A stretch of DNA of 64,000 nt from assembly GCA_008973525.1 (NCBI GenBank), contig WACJ01000074.1, positions 682,001-746,000 of the forward strand. The letters run 5' to 3'. How positions within the stretch are numbered: the first letter of the stretch is position 1; every line of letters starts with the position of its first letter. The position numbers and the translations under genes are program-made. This stretch comes from Stenopsyche tienmushanensis (taxonomy: Eukaryota > Arthropoda > Insecta > Trichoptera > Stenopsychidae). The notes under the pieces are model-generated. The model was not told where the DNA came from and made no database searches. It saw nothing but the letters and a program-made list of their open reading frames with translations. Shown here one piece after another: positions 38,231 to 49,551 of this stretch.

Positions 38231-40246
38231 TGGCATCTCCAATACCAGGCATTCACCAAAGAAATACTAATTATTTCGAACTATCATCGCTGTATGATAA
38301 TTTTCGTTGCGATTTTCGATATGACTCAAAATCGCTCTCTTCTTCGGAAGAAATAGTATACCCAGCGTCAATTTCATCATTGTTCTTTGTAGATTTTCTC
38401 TTTTCAACAATATAATTTATAATTAGTAAAGATTTCACTATAGTTCATAATTCAAAAAAAAATAACTACTAAATGGCGACTATAATTAAAATATAGAAAA
38501 TAGAAATAGTTAAAAAATATTTTTGACATAAATCTGATAGGAATAATCTGATTCTTCAATAACAGTGAAAATAAATACATTGTTTATCTGTTCGTGCTTC
38601 TATGGGAATGATTGCTAAATCAATATTTAATACACAGGTTAAATTATTTTATATTTACTTCTCTATCACTTGGTTCAACATTATTTTTTTAAATTCCCGG
38701 ACTTTTATTATACATGTTTGGATTCAAATCTAGATTATTAAGTGATTAAAGTGATGATGGAAATGTATGATAGTGATACATTAATACAGCACATACAATA
38801 GGATTCAGTTATATTATGTATAATTAAGTATAAGAAAATATTGATAAAAGTTCAACTTATTCTATGTAATGTCTTATGAGCATCCGTAGTAATGGTAACT
38901 TAAATTTCTATATCGATACCAATTTTTAATTGTTACAATGCATCATAAAACATGTTTAATATTAAAAGCTTGATCCTGTAAATGCTCCATGTAAAAGTTC
39001 ACGCCCTTCTAAGCACATTACGTATGCTTTCATTTATGACTTTATACAAATATTAACGTTGAATCTTAAATAAGTACATATTTGAATATTCATGAACGAC
39101 TCTTAAGCACTAAATGACATATTTTTTGCTTATTTAAAAAATGCGTGTTCGCGTATCGTTCATCATCACACCATTTTTCCGGTGTCACTCAACCTTTAAC
39201 AAATTATGCTCCCTGCGGAGTGAGTAATTGTTTTTTTTTATCACTGAAAAGACATGATCCGCTTATCAATACGGTACGTGCTTTAAAGTTAAAGGTTTTT
39301 CTTTGTCTTAGGGGGAAGAAAGAGTAATTGTTAAATGAAGTCCTGATAAGATTTAAAAATGCTCTAATCGAGCTTTGGTGATGATTCAACCCACTGAAGA
39401 ATTTCATATCGATTAAGGCGATAGAAAGCACTTTGAAATAATGAGAAAGTGATTCGATTATACTATATATGTACAAAGAACTACCACCACTAAAGTTCTT
39501 TAAAGTATGGATTAATATGATAAAGGAATATTTAAAACTTCTTCTTATAAACATATTTATTCATTAATAGATTTTTCTTATTTATTCTTCATCTATAACA
39601 CTTGAAAGCATATTTCGCCAATAGCTTCCTTTAGAAACCCAATATATATTTCTAAGATATCTAACGTCATATTGCCAATAGATCGACTCTATTCAGGCTT
39701 AGTCTAGTTTCATGGTACTAAAAATAAAAAACAAAGCCAATTAGATCATCCAATATTTTTAATTATATTTAATTTTTATTGTGCAGTTAAGAATATTATC
39801 GCATAAATTATTCTATAATTGTCAAGTTTAGGGATGAAACGTGTTATTAAATTACTAATAGCCATTAAGAATTTGTTTTTGTACATGGAATGGAGTTGTT
39901 TTTCATTGCGTAACAACCTTAATGCGAACACATGTTTTTAAATGCTAAAAGTCCCTTAAGGCTGAATATTTAAATGCAAAAAAATAATACAGCAAATCAA
40001 AAATGATAATTTTCAATATCACAGTTTTAATTTTATAGGGAATTTCAGAAAATATACGTAATTTTAGTTTAGTCTGAAACAAACCGATATGTTAATAATG
40101 ACATGTTTTAGTAATAATTTTTGCATGAAACGCGATAAATTCAGCAGGATAGATCATGATTCGACAGAACCAATCACGATCTGAGAAGGTCTTTACATTT
40201 TTAAAGCCACTCGTTGCACCAAAGCATTAACGAACACTTGGGTCTG
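38231..40246. other. No gene supported
   Basis: Contains the longest open frame of the window, 116 codons on the minus strand (39204-39554). It is hydrophobic and serine-rich, matches no family I know, and is overlapped by a 60-codon plus-strand frame. One or more frames of this length are expected by chance at this composition. Confidence 0.45.
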
Positions 40247-40407
40247 TTTTTATGCGATATATACGTTCCACGGGGAGTCGCATAAAAATATTTAGAACTA
40301 CATAGAGAACTAAAGGATAGTTTCCATCATTTTTAAAAACCGCATAACTTCAAATCAATGTGATGAAATGTAGTAAAAATCGCATAATAAAAATCGCATA
40401 AAAAAAC
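40247..40407 (+). repeat. gcataa repeat unit B, flanking the Tigger relic
   Basis: Opens with an exact 11-bp inverted repeat, TTTTTATGCGA and TCGCATAAAAA, 20 nt apart (40247-40257 and 40278-40288). It then carries the gatagtttccatcatttttaaa and accgcataactt blocks and closes with two aatcgcata(a) motifs. Confidence 0.65.
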
Positions 40408-40439
40408 TGATTGACTAGTTTCTTGTATATTTTTTAGGG

Positions 40440-40872
40440 GTAGGAGTTTCTTCCACTACAATATCGTCTTCTGTTTATTTCCTGCCATATAAAATTAAAT
40501 CAATAATATTCACGAGATTATCCTAAAGCAATTTATCGACATCATTTTGATAAAAAGAATTAAAGCCTTCCTCAAGTTGATTTGCCAAAATAATGATTTC
40601 AGCTGACAATGTCGAAGTTTTTATTATTTCGCCATCTGTAACACATTCTTGCCAAACTGCTGCCAAACACATGAAACATTATTTATACAGTCCAAAATTG
40701 AAATCTTTTTCCAAACTTCAGGTATAGTTAATGACTCATTCTTTAGTTTCATAATGTAATACTTTTTAAAAATGGAAATGATGCCATTATCTAGTGGCCG
40801 AATTAAACATGTCGTGTTGGGTGGAAGAAACACTCTTTTTACATTTGGATTTTCTAAATCTGGATGACTTTT
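40440..40872 (-). pseudogene. Tigger/pogo-type transposase, C-terminal half
   Basis: Minus-strand reading starts HPDLENPNVKRV, then FLPPNTTCLIRPLDNGII, FKKYY, and an LDCINNV...W segment ending at a stop at 40624. After a frameshift it resumes with ILANQLEEGFNSFY, then NDVDKLL, a stop, DNLVNI, and EDDIVVEETPT. This is the end of the DDE domain (after the DNAPGH site, which is lost) and the acidic C-terminal tail of Tigger/pogo transposases. About 140 codons survive. The N-terminal CENP-B-type DNA-binding half and the first two catalytic residues are missing. The break at about 40872 is immediately followed by a gcataa repeat unit, so that repeat probably belongs to the same element. Confidence 0.85.
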
Positions 40873-40875
40873 GTA

Positions 40876-40983
40876 TTTTTTTTATACGCATTCGCATAAA
40901 AAAAAGCTTTGTGCTCTATAGAAAAATGATGGATAGATTCCATTATTTTTGAAAATCGCATAACTTTAAAATAGCATAAAAAG
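40876..40983 (+). repeat. gcataa repeat unit C, flanking the Tigger relic
   Basis: Carries a ttttttatacgca/ttcgcataaaaaaa inverted pair, then gatggatagattccattatt, tttgaaaatcgcataacttt and agcataaaaa. It runs in the same direction as unit B, not inverted to it, so the two are not simple terminal inverted repeats. Confidence 0.65.
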
Positions 40984-41010
40984 CGCATTTTATGTTCGAA
41001 GATTTTTTTG

Positions 41011-43116
41011 TGTTTATACATTTAAATTGTGCGATTTAAGAGATTTAGGTCGTTTTGAAGCATTTGAATCAATGTGAATTTCAGCAAATAATATTAGAAT
41101 CGGTCGACGAATATAGTGAATTGCATGTATTTTGTCAACTGGTTTTATTAAATGTATGTATGAAAATGTGTTTTATTTAGTACCTTTTCAAATTTTTTTT
41201 TCGAAATAATACTTTTTATGACCTTTGAATTTGAAGTTCAATTAAATGAGTATGGTGTTTTTAGTAGTTGAAAAGTGAGCTACCTAACTACAAAAGAGTA
41301 AAGATAACACTTGATCTGATAAATTCATTGTTATATTATAGACACATTAATACAATTTCATTGCTTCAACCATAATTTCAGGGATTTATTGTTATAGTAA
41401 TAATATAAAACTTTTTTTGGGATAGGGATAATTCGAAATTCAGAAGAAAATCGTACAAATAAAGACGACCTTCTAATAAAAAAGCATAGATTAGAGAAAG
41501 TGTTCATAAAAGTTTGTCTCCATATAATGAAATTTATAAAGAAAGACAATAGCAAAATATCGAACATTACATATTTTTATTTAAAAATATAAAGCATTAT
41601 TTGAGAAAACGTATCATACTCTTCTGAAAATGTAATATTGCTTATCAATTATGCACCTATATGATAAAAAAAACAGATTTGTAATATCAATTCAGTATAT
41701 TTTAGTTGCGCTTGTTTGATTTCAATATTTGATTTTTTTTAGTTGTTTCGTGGAGTAAGACTTATACGTGGAGTAAGACTTACTATATGATTATTTATGC
41801 TCTTTCTAAACATCTTGTTTGGTAAGATGGATTCATGTCGGCACATCTGAAGTAAGTAGAATGTTATTCTAAAACCCACTCGTTAGCTGTCAAAACCTCT
41901 TCGCTCCCCTCAAAAAAGTGATATTTTAAGCCTAGCTCCGCAATACATACGCTCTTTATTTAAGTATATATAAAAATGATTGATTAAATAGATATGAAGT
42001 GCTATTCCATTATGGAAGTGAGTGCAAACATTGTACGGGTGAATTAAATTTATTAATGGGATTTCGGAGCACGCCGTAGATAAAGGTCTTTTTCCATGAA
42101 AAGTCTCGAAATTTGGCACTTCATAATTTAAGCTCGTGTATTCTGAATAGAATATATTTTTCTAAGGGTTGTTAAACATCGGTTTTGGGTTAATTAATTC
42201 GACAGGACTTCGAATTCATGAATAGGTCGTATGGCCGAGTGCCTATAGGCTTTTCTGGGCCAAGTTAAATAAATAAATATTATCGCTATGTCGTTAATAA
42301 AATATTATTGCCAAAGGCTGGGAACAAACGTAAGCGCAATAAATTGAGTTAATCGCCGGACAAACAGGACTCTTTGTAAATATTTACAGGACGAGCTGTT
42401 TGTATTACATTTCTTAGTTCAGAAAAAAAATCGCATAAAAATTCTTGCTGAGAAAATATTTATTTTAGGCGTTGGTCGTATTTGGCCAAAATGATTAATT
42501 AGAATGTGGAACGAATAAAAAATCTCTATAACAAATGTAAAGCCACTGAAAGCTCTTCGTTTTATTAATTCGTAGATTAGCTTCTATTAGTATTGCACTT
42601 GACGGGTTATATAGTAAATTTTATCTGCATTTTGATGCTCTTATAACGTTCGTATAAATTCGTTGAATTTCATAGATAAAAAATCCCGAAAATACAAGGG
42701 GAGACATATCAATCACGATAAAAAAAATTCACGTCCCCTGTAAAACACAATGTTGCGTGTTAACAGGCTTTCTGTTATAACTTATTTTGCTTTCTCACTG
42801 GAAGGTAAAATTTTCTTGCGTGACTTTTTTTGCACTGTTCATTTTTCCCAAAGATTTATTTTTAAAATACACCGATATAAATTTGCATTTTGACACCGCT
42901 TGTAATAGCGATGTTATATCAGTATTGTTATTTAAAGGAATTGAGCTCACTATAAGCAAAAAAAGTATAAATTAGTGCCTTGAACCGTCAAAAAATGAAA
43001 TCATTCACGTCTACATCTTGAGTGCTTTATAATCGGATAAGGTCCTTCGTCCAAAAATATGTAGATTATTTTGTATCAAATGTTTGTCTATCATTAAACG
43101 CAATTATGGATTATGC
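41011..43116. other. No gene recognised
   Basis: AT-rich. An aatcgcataaaaa motif recurs at about 42429. A tggccgagtg string at about 42234 resembles a tRNA A box, but no tRNA fold follows. Confidence 0.45.
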
Positions 43117-43917
43117 CAGGTTAGTCCAAAAGTTCGTGCGCATATTTGGAAAATATTTAAATAGTGCAAACAAAATACAAAATAATGATATATTTTACTC
43201 CACTATTTACAAGTTCTTGCCATCTTACAAATTCTAACAGTTCATAATAAATCACATCATACATATCCCACCAAACAAATAAAAGTTATTTTTAGGACCT
43301 TTGCTGTTGGAATTAGCAGCTTATCTTTAACTTTCCACTGTCTTTTTATGTGACGTTATGAAAAATAATCCAATTTTTGTCACCTGTTACCAAATGGCTC
43401 TAAAAATGGCTCTCCTTCGAAGGCAATTGGATTTGGCTCATGCGGTACCCACTTTCTAAGCGTGGATACTTTCCCAATCTTCTTTAAATGACGAAAAACT
43501 GTTCCATCAGATGAATCCATCCTTTATGCAATCTGATCTACTGTTAATTGTGGCTCTGACTTCAACAGATTTTTAAGAACGTCGTTATCAAAATTAACAG
43601 GACGTCCTGAACGGGGTTCATCATAAATGTTGCTTTCTCCAATTTTAAAATTTTTAAACCATTTCTGGGCAGTCCTTACACTGATAATATATTCACCATG
43701 TGCACAATGAATTTTTATCATTGCAGATTTGCCATACAAAAATAATAAAAATATAACATAGCACGTTTGTATTGATTATCGATATTCATTTTCTATGTTT
43801 GCGAAAATTGGTGACAAACTGAATAATTTATTAGTCAAGCGTCGATAAATTTCTATAGGTTTATTAACACTATTTAAAGATTACCCAAAAATCCGCATGA
43901 ACTTTTGGACTGACCTG
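43117..43917 (-). mobile_element. Internally deleted mariner with terminal inverted repeats
   Basis: The ends form a 33-bp inverted repeat matching at 29 positions. The left end reads caggttagtccaaaag and the right, on the other strand, caggtcagtccaaaag, each followed by ttcgtgcg or ttcatgcg. The element is 801 bp, so about 0.4-0.5 kb is missing from a normal mariner, in agreement with the transposase pieces. TA dinucleotides lie within a few bases outside each end, but a clean duplication is not seen. The terminal sequence differs from the mariner at 8770, so this is a separate lineage. Confidence 0.85.
43230..43785 (-). pseudogene. Mariner transposase, deleted after the second catalytic Asp
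   Basis: The start region reads MNIDNQYKRAM at about 43785, then a frameshift. The next frame (43524-43739) has the helix-turn-helix core: VRTAQKWFKNFKIGES, then DEPRSGRP and LTVDQIA, ended by a stop. Downstream come HLKKIGKVSTLRKWVPHE, then in another frame HLVTGDKNWIIFHNVT with the first catalytic Asp intact, and FVWWDMYDVIYYELLEF with the second. The third Asp and the C-terminus are deleted: after the YYELL block the sequence runs within about 100 bp into the terminal repeat. At least three frameshifts or stops are present. Confidence 0.85.
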
Positions 43918-45448
43918 TTAGTTTTATTCACATTGGTTGCTCATCGAGGTCCAATAAAAGTTCTTTTCGATGTTCTTGATCCATGTTTATTACAATTCTT
44001 TGGTTTTCTGGGTGTGTCAAGTATCATGTCCTTTGAAAATGGAATATGGAATTAAATAGATATGTAAAACATACTATCACCTTTATCCCTCTTAATTTTC
44101 TACGTGGAATTTTGTGAAGATTTAAATTTAAAAATAAGCACAATATATCGCCACAAGCTAGCTATATAATTATAGTAAGTGAATATTTAATAAAATCTAG
44201 CAATCAGTGGCTTATTTCATGTTGCCCTTATATAAAATATGTATTAAAACTATGTAGCATTATTTTCACAACATCAATTTGAAGTCATGTCAACCCCCTT
44301 GGCGCTAAAATTCGTATCGACATCGAAAAGTTAATTGAAAATAAGCGAGAATCTTGAAATATTTTTGTTCTCTCGGAGTAAATATCCTTTATTCTGAGAC
44401 AAAATCTACGCATTCAAGACAAAAGTTGGGATGTCGAAAACATGTAATAGGCGTCGACGTTCTACTTCGCAATTTTTTCCACCGGTATTATTGAAAATAT
44501 TTGACCCATAATAGATCACTGTCAACGCCGACAACGCCAGTATATTTTTCGTATGGAGACAAATTTCGCTTCAAATTGAAGCAGCATTTGGAGACGAACA
44601 AAGAGACGCAGATTGGGCGAAATGTAATTTTATCTTCTGGCGTTTTGCGTCCTCAAAAAAAATTTAAAATCATGGTAATATTTTTAAAACGGAACTCGAA
44701 AGTCTGCGAAAGAGACGTGGATAACATGCATTATTCGTAATGGGGGTGATATAAAAATGCGATTTTGTTATAAAAAAGGGAGAATGATGAAAGTAAAAGT
44801 AGCGGATACGCAGGGGATGGCAATAAAATTATATTGTCTGATTCCTGTTTCCATCAGGAATTTACATTGGCTTTGAAATTCCTGTCAAAGCTAAAGGTCG
44901 TCGCAAACCACAATTAGCGTACGTCCATCGCATTTTGTAATATTAATATATACAAAATTATAGAATGGAAGATGTAATTTTGCTGAATTGATTTTGAATT
45001 GACATTCAGTATTGACGTGTAAAATAATAATTTAAACTGTGATATTCAGTCAATCAATACAGCAGAAGTACTTTCATGATCATGGACGAGACAAAATGTT
45101 CCAAATATCGATAAAAGATAAAGCTTATCTAGGAGATTTGCAACAGCTTTGACCTATCCTGTACGCAAATACGGTTTGAATGCTATCCATACAATTCAAA
45201 GCTTAATCCTTTCAATGCATGCCGTATCTATTGATGCGATTGTACTATGCACATGGATTATATTTGAACACATCAATGCACTATGTTTATGAGATCAATT
45301 TTTCACTCACATACTGTTTAATATGAAATCAATTTGACGACAAAGCATTTTCAGCATCTCAAGTGCCTCACTAAGGATACCACAAACCCATAAAAAATTC
45401 TTAATATTATATTTATAAATATCAGTTAATTTAACAACAGTTGTGATC
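43918..45448. other. No gene supported
   Basis: A 79-codon open frame at 44501-44740 is less AT-rich than its surroundings but has no motif I recognise. Otherwise featureless. Confidence 0.45.
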
Positions 45449-45456
45449 ATATAAAC
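45449..45456. repeat. Left 8-bp target site duplication of the hAT element
   Basis: ATATAAAC lies directly outside the left end and is repeated exactly at 47499-47506. Eight-bp duplications are the rule for hAT insertions. Confidence 0.95.
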
Positions 45457-45599
45457 CAGTGCTCCGCAACCGGTGTGCCGCGGCACACTGGTGTGCCGTG
45501 AACCGATACAGGTGTGCCGCGGTCAAATAAGACATTATTATAACTAAAATATTTTTCAATAGTTCTCCAGCGCCTGCCACCTATTTATGTCGCCAGACA

Positions 45600-46156
45600 C
45601 CTAAAACCAGATATAAATATTTCTATTCCGGGATTCATCTGTCATCGTGCTGACAGAATTAATAGAATTCAGATTGGATCACTTTGGAAAACTGTCAAAT
45701 CACAGAAAAACAAATCCACGGGAATTCCTATTTTGGTTAGAAACAATAAGATAACCAAAACCGATTTAGAAAAGACAAACATGCTTACAGAAACCTTGTG
45801 CCTAAATTACAAGATTTTCGAAAATATGAGCGACAGCAAAACAAAGAAAGCTGACAAAGTCAATTAGGGATTTCCGTGAAGGCTCAAATAATGACATGCA
45901 CAAAATTAAATTGGTAACTCCTTTAGAAATAACAAAAATCATAAGAAAACTAAAAAACAAAAAGTCTCTGGGTTTTGACACAATCGATAATACGATAATA
46001 AAAAAATCTGCCATTCATATAACTAAAATATTTTACGCGTGCCTAAATATGAGGTATTTCCCAGCCATTTTCATTGCCAAAACCAGTTATTCCTTTGCTA
46101 AAACTAGGCAAGGATAACAACGATCCCACAAATTACCAACCGATCAGCCTACTTTA
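45600..46156 (+). pseudogene. Non-LTR (Jockey-type) reverse transcriptase N-terminal fragment
   Basis: From 45664 the frame reads RIQIGSLWKTVKSQKN and continues through EKTNMLTETL, the linker between endonuclease and reverse transcriptase in Jockey-like elements. After a frameshift the frame at 45896 gives LVTPLEITKIIRKLKNKKS and GFDTIDNTIIK, the conserved start of the reverse transcriptase domain. A third frame ends VIPLLKLGKDNNDPTNYQP followed by ISLL, the fingers motif, and stops. The catalytic FADD-type box is beyond the break. The fragment sits inside the hAT ends. It is 5' and 3' truncated and carries at least two frameshifts. Confidence 0.85.
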
Positions 46157-46160
46157 GTCG

Positions 46161-46627
46161 TGTTACCGTGCTACGTCACATTCACTCGTCTTGCAGCAGT
46201 AGTTACCATTCATTACTATTAGTTGTGTTAATGAATTTTGTATGGTTATGCGTTCTTTATGTGATTAATATTTAATTTTACACTTCTTTAAATATGGTAT
46301 AACTAAGACTACTCTGAGTCTTGTCTGCGAAGTCCTCTCCTTGAAAGTTTGAGTTTAGACTCACTTCTGAGCTCGAGTTCGGGTATTCCACGCCTCGCAG
46401 CCGCAGTCTGTTCAAAGTGGAACAAATAAGCACACCGTGGAGAAAAAATCGTATTTGAAATCCAACACCACCACCCTGTGGAGTCCTTCTCGCCGATGTT
46501 ACGAGGGACGCGGCAGCTGCGAGTCGTCAGAAGCTCTACGAGCGAAGGTAACTGGGACTGGTCGACAGAAGCATGAAGAAGATAACTGGGCCCCGATATT
46601 CAGCTGAGGGCTCTCGCCCACGTTACA
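46161..46627 (+). mobile_element. LTR-like block inside the hAT element
   Basis: This GC-richer 467-bp block begins TGTTACCGTG and ends CACGTTACA, so its ends are inversely related as in an LTR. It starts 4 bp after the reverse transcriptase fragment's stop and ends 70 bp before the hAT transposase start. The 5-bp flanks (agtcg and atgga) do not match, so no target duplication supports it. It resembles the 29282-29807 repeat only in its ends and general layout. It may instead be part of the hAT element's own 5' region. Confidence 0.4.
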
Positions 46628-46696
46628 ATGGATACAATTTTACGTGGAAAAGATTCGTCTTTACATACAGAATAACCCAACACAAGCATTGTAAAA

Positions 46697-47236
46697 ATGC
46701 CAAAGAAGACTGTGAAAATGAAGCACAACGAAGACTACATTCAATATGGATTCTCGTGATGTGGTGATGAAACAGCTCCAAAGCCACAATACATCATTTG
46801 CAGCGAACAGCTATCAAACGAAGCAATGGCACCCAATAAATTAAACCACCATCTAAATTCAAACCATCCCAGTTGCGTCAAAAAGGATAAACAATATTTT
46901 CAAAGGCATTTAGAACCAAATTAAAAACAGAAACAATTTATGAATTCAGCCTTTAAGGTTTCTGAAAAGGCCTTAGAAGCTAGCTACCATTTTGCAAAAT
47001 TAACTGCACGTCAGAAAAAACCACATACTATCGGCGAAACACTTATTAAACCAGTATGCAAGGAAGTTGTTCGACGTATGCATGAGCCCAATGATGTTAA
47101 GGAAATAAATAAAGTTTCGTTGTCTGCCGATACTGTTAAAAGACTTATTCACGACATGTCAAGCGATATTTTAGGAACACTGATTAGAAATTTGGCTGAA
47201 AAATATGAATCGAAAAAAGCGCAGGTATCACATTAA
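46697..47236 (+). pseudogene. hAT transposase 5' region (BED finger and start of hAT domain)
   Basis: One frame of 180 codons has only two internal stops (46757 and 46922). It starts MPKKTVKMKHNEDYIQYGF, then a BED-type finger remnant: PQYIICSEQLSNEAM, LNHHLNSNHP. Next come KKDKQYFQRHLE, SEKALEASYHFAKLTA, KKPHTIGETLIKP and VSLSADTVKRLIHDMSSDI, the conserved N-terminal half of the SCAND3/ZBED5-like hAT transposases, which are nuclear and bind the element ends through the finger. The first catalytic Asp should follow within about 25 residues (LQLDES motif) but the protein ends with an unrelated KKAQVSH. One finger Cys is not in its expected place. The gene is cut at its 3' side by deletion, not by the nested pieces. 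Confidence 0.92.
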
Positions 47237-47498
47237 TTGGTCATTATTTTATAATAATTATTAAGATTGCACAAAAGTAAATATAGTATAGTTTTTATGT
47301 ATGTGTACTTGGGAAATAAAAAAATTAAATTTATTGTAAAATTGTATAAAATATTTAGGCCCTTTTAGAGTCTTTTTTATGTACTATGGGGAGAGCTGTT
47401 AAATAAATCAATATCTATTATTTTTGGCTTTTGGTGTGCCGCGAAATTTAAAGAAGACCTTTGGTATGCCGTAGGTGAGAAAACGTTGCGGAGCACTG

Positions 47499-47506
47499 AT
47501 ATAAAC
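47499..47506. repeat. Right 8-bp target site duplication of the hAT element
   Basis: ATATAAAC, identical to 45449-45456. Confidence 0.95.
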
Positions 47507-49551
47507 CACAGAAAGAGATTTTTTTAAAGGCTTGAAGAATTTTTTTGCTAAATATTCAAGCGAAAGCCATTTCATATTAGGACATATAGAAAATTCACTA
47601 TAATCCAATTTATGATCTCAGTAGATCTTTGCCTTCTTATCAATCGCTGCATCAAATCGATAATATATGTGATGTTCCTAAAATCTATTCAATTTGTTAA
47701 TTGAGACTTCCAACTAAAATAAGTATATCATCAAAGATTTGACCGTTACATTACGTTAAATTTGGCAATACTTAACATAGCTTGATAGACACTATAATTT
47801 AATTCTAAAATTTTGAAAAAAAAATGTTATTTTCAGTCTCAGATTGGTTGAAAATCGTAGAATTCGAATCGTATCTAATAAATTCATCAACTGTGGAGAG
47901 CATCCCACTGGGATAAATGAATACCTTCAAATATTAATGTAAAGGTATCATTTTTATTCAAACTGGAAAGCAATAAACATTATTTTATCCGCTCTCTTCG
48001 AGTCGTTTGAGCATAATTGATCGAGTTCAATCCGATGGAAAATTAAAGAAAGGGGAAGGTGATGTTGGAAGTGGTTTTATTTTTATCGTTATATGCCATT
48101 GTGAGCAATGAAAATCCCAAGGATTTTTTTTGAAATACCGGCATGTATACCCTTATAATACTTTATGCAGGTAAAATATCCTCGTTTTAGTAAATTTAAA
48201 ATATAATTCGATTAAACATAATGCCCTTTTACGGTTTAGTTTTACATTGGATGTTAACAATTATGATATCTACTTTTGTCTCAAAGGCAGCAGTTTTGAA
48301 CAACGGTTGTATGCTACAGTGGAAATAATCACGCATATTTTTCATTCACGAGGGAGTGATCTTCTTTCAACACTTTTCTTGTATTTTTACATGCAGAATA
48401 AGACGTTGAGCATACTTCTCCCATGAAATATGTAGAGTATTTTAGCATTCTTCTTTTGACATTATTCAGCAGCTACCATTTCTTATTCATGTGGATCGAA
48501 AAATTTTCATTGGTGGCATTGTCCACTGAGAAGATTCTCAATATTTGTTTGCTTGCGGAAATTTTGCGGAGATTGTCCTAAATATAACTAGAATGAAAAT
48601 CAAATCATACATACACACAAAGATGTTCATCATATTTCCCGGATCTTATACTTCATGATCTGCAGCCCCAAATCATGAAATTGATGGTATTTTTATATAA
48701 CCGTAGACTCAGATATCAAATTGACTTTCGAAAGTCCTATTTTATTAATCGCAAGCTTTTGAAATTATAACTTTTTAGAGAGTGCCAAAAAAAATTATCT
48801 CAATATTGGAATAATTCCAATTGTTTGGCACAAAGTTTGGCCAATATTAAAATATGAGTTGGTGTTCATTTGTAGCAAATATTTAAATTCTTTTCAAATA
48901 ACCATAGATTAATTCTTGCTTTGTAATCTTCCAGTCCAGCTTTTATGGATTTTATTCCCGCAGTTCTTGCAGAAATTAGTCTTTGGATATCCTCTATATA
49001 CATTCCAAAACACAAATTAAATTCTGAGATTTTCCTTAGCAGTTTTTGGATTATTTTTGAATGACTCATGAGATATATACGAGTAACATTGGGACAAAAT
49101 TTCTGCCATAGAGTTCTGCCAAATATATCCAGGTTCATCATTCTAATTATATTTTTAATAACCTCTGGAGTAGTATAACACATAAATTATAGATTTACTG
49201 GTAACATATAATTTTTCGATATGGTTGAATGATTGTGCTTCTGAAATGTTTTATATTAAATATTGAAAATTTTATTTCTAATGTTTATTCCTGGATGTTT
49301 TTTTGTTACGAGAACGTGCATTGTCATAATGAAATAACTTTAATTTTCTATTGATCAAATTTTTGTGCTATTATATGCTAAGCCTTTCAATTGATAACAA
49401 TAAACAATTTGGTGTTAAATTATTATATGTAAAGACATGATTTATGATCTCATCTTGATTAGGCTTGAAGGCACTATTAATACTTTTCAATTTAATTCCT
49501 GGATATTCTTATGGTATTAAGACCTTTTCTATTGATAAAATATGACTTTTT
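47507..49551. other. No gene supported
   Basis: A 105-codon open frame on the minus strand (48866-49183) has no motif I recognise and is within chance expectation. The rest is AT-rich. Confidence 0.45.

Larger units (their letters stand above)
45457..47498 (+). mobile_element. Charlie/ZBED-type hAT element with nested retroelement sequence
   Basis: The ends are a perfect 14-bp inverted repeat, CAGTGCTCCGCAAC and GTTGCGGAGCACTG, bounded by the perfect 8-bp duplication ATATAAAC. The subterminal sequence is rich in ggtgtgccgcgg, typical of Charlie-like hAT elements in many animals. In order on the plus strand: left end (to about 45600), a non-LTR reverse transcriptase fragment (about 45600-46156), an LTR-like block (46161-46627), the 5' part of a hAT transposase (46697-47236), and the right end. 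The catalytic two-thirds of the transposase is absent, so the element is not autonomous. The matching duplications show that both ends inserted together. Confidence 0.95.

Noticed and set aside
39204..39554. 116-codon minus-strand open frame, the longest in the window
   Set aside because: With about 1 stop per 13 codons expected at two-thirds A+T, a few open stretches over 100 codons are expected by chance in 128 kb of strand. No motif is recognised.
40247..40983. Units B and C as the terminal inverted repeats of the Tigger element
   Set aside because: They lie in the same direction, not inverted, so they cannot be a simple pair of ends.
42228..42275. tggccgagtg string resembling the A box of a tRNA-Ser or Leu
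   Set aside because: No matching acceptor stem, anticodon arm or B box follows at the right distance.
46573..46767. 64-codon frame starting MKKITGPRYS
   Set aside because: It overlaps the LTR-like block and the true hAT transposase frame in a different phase; a shadow frame.
48866..49183. 105-codon minus-strand open frame
   Set aside because: Within chance length, no recognised motif, and not linked to the mariner scrap at 49.6 kb.
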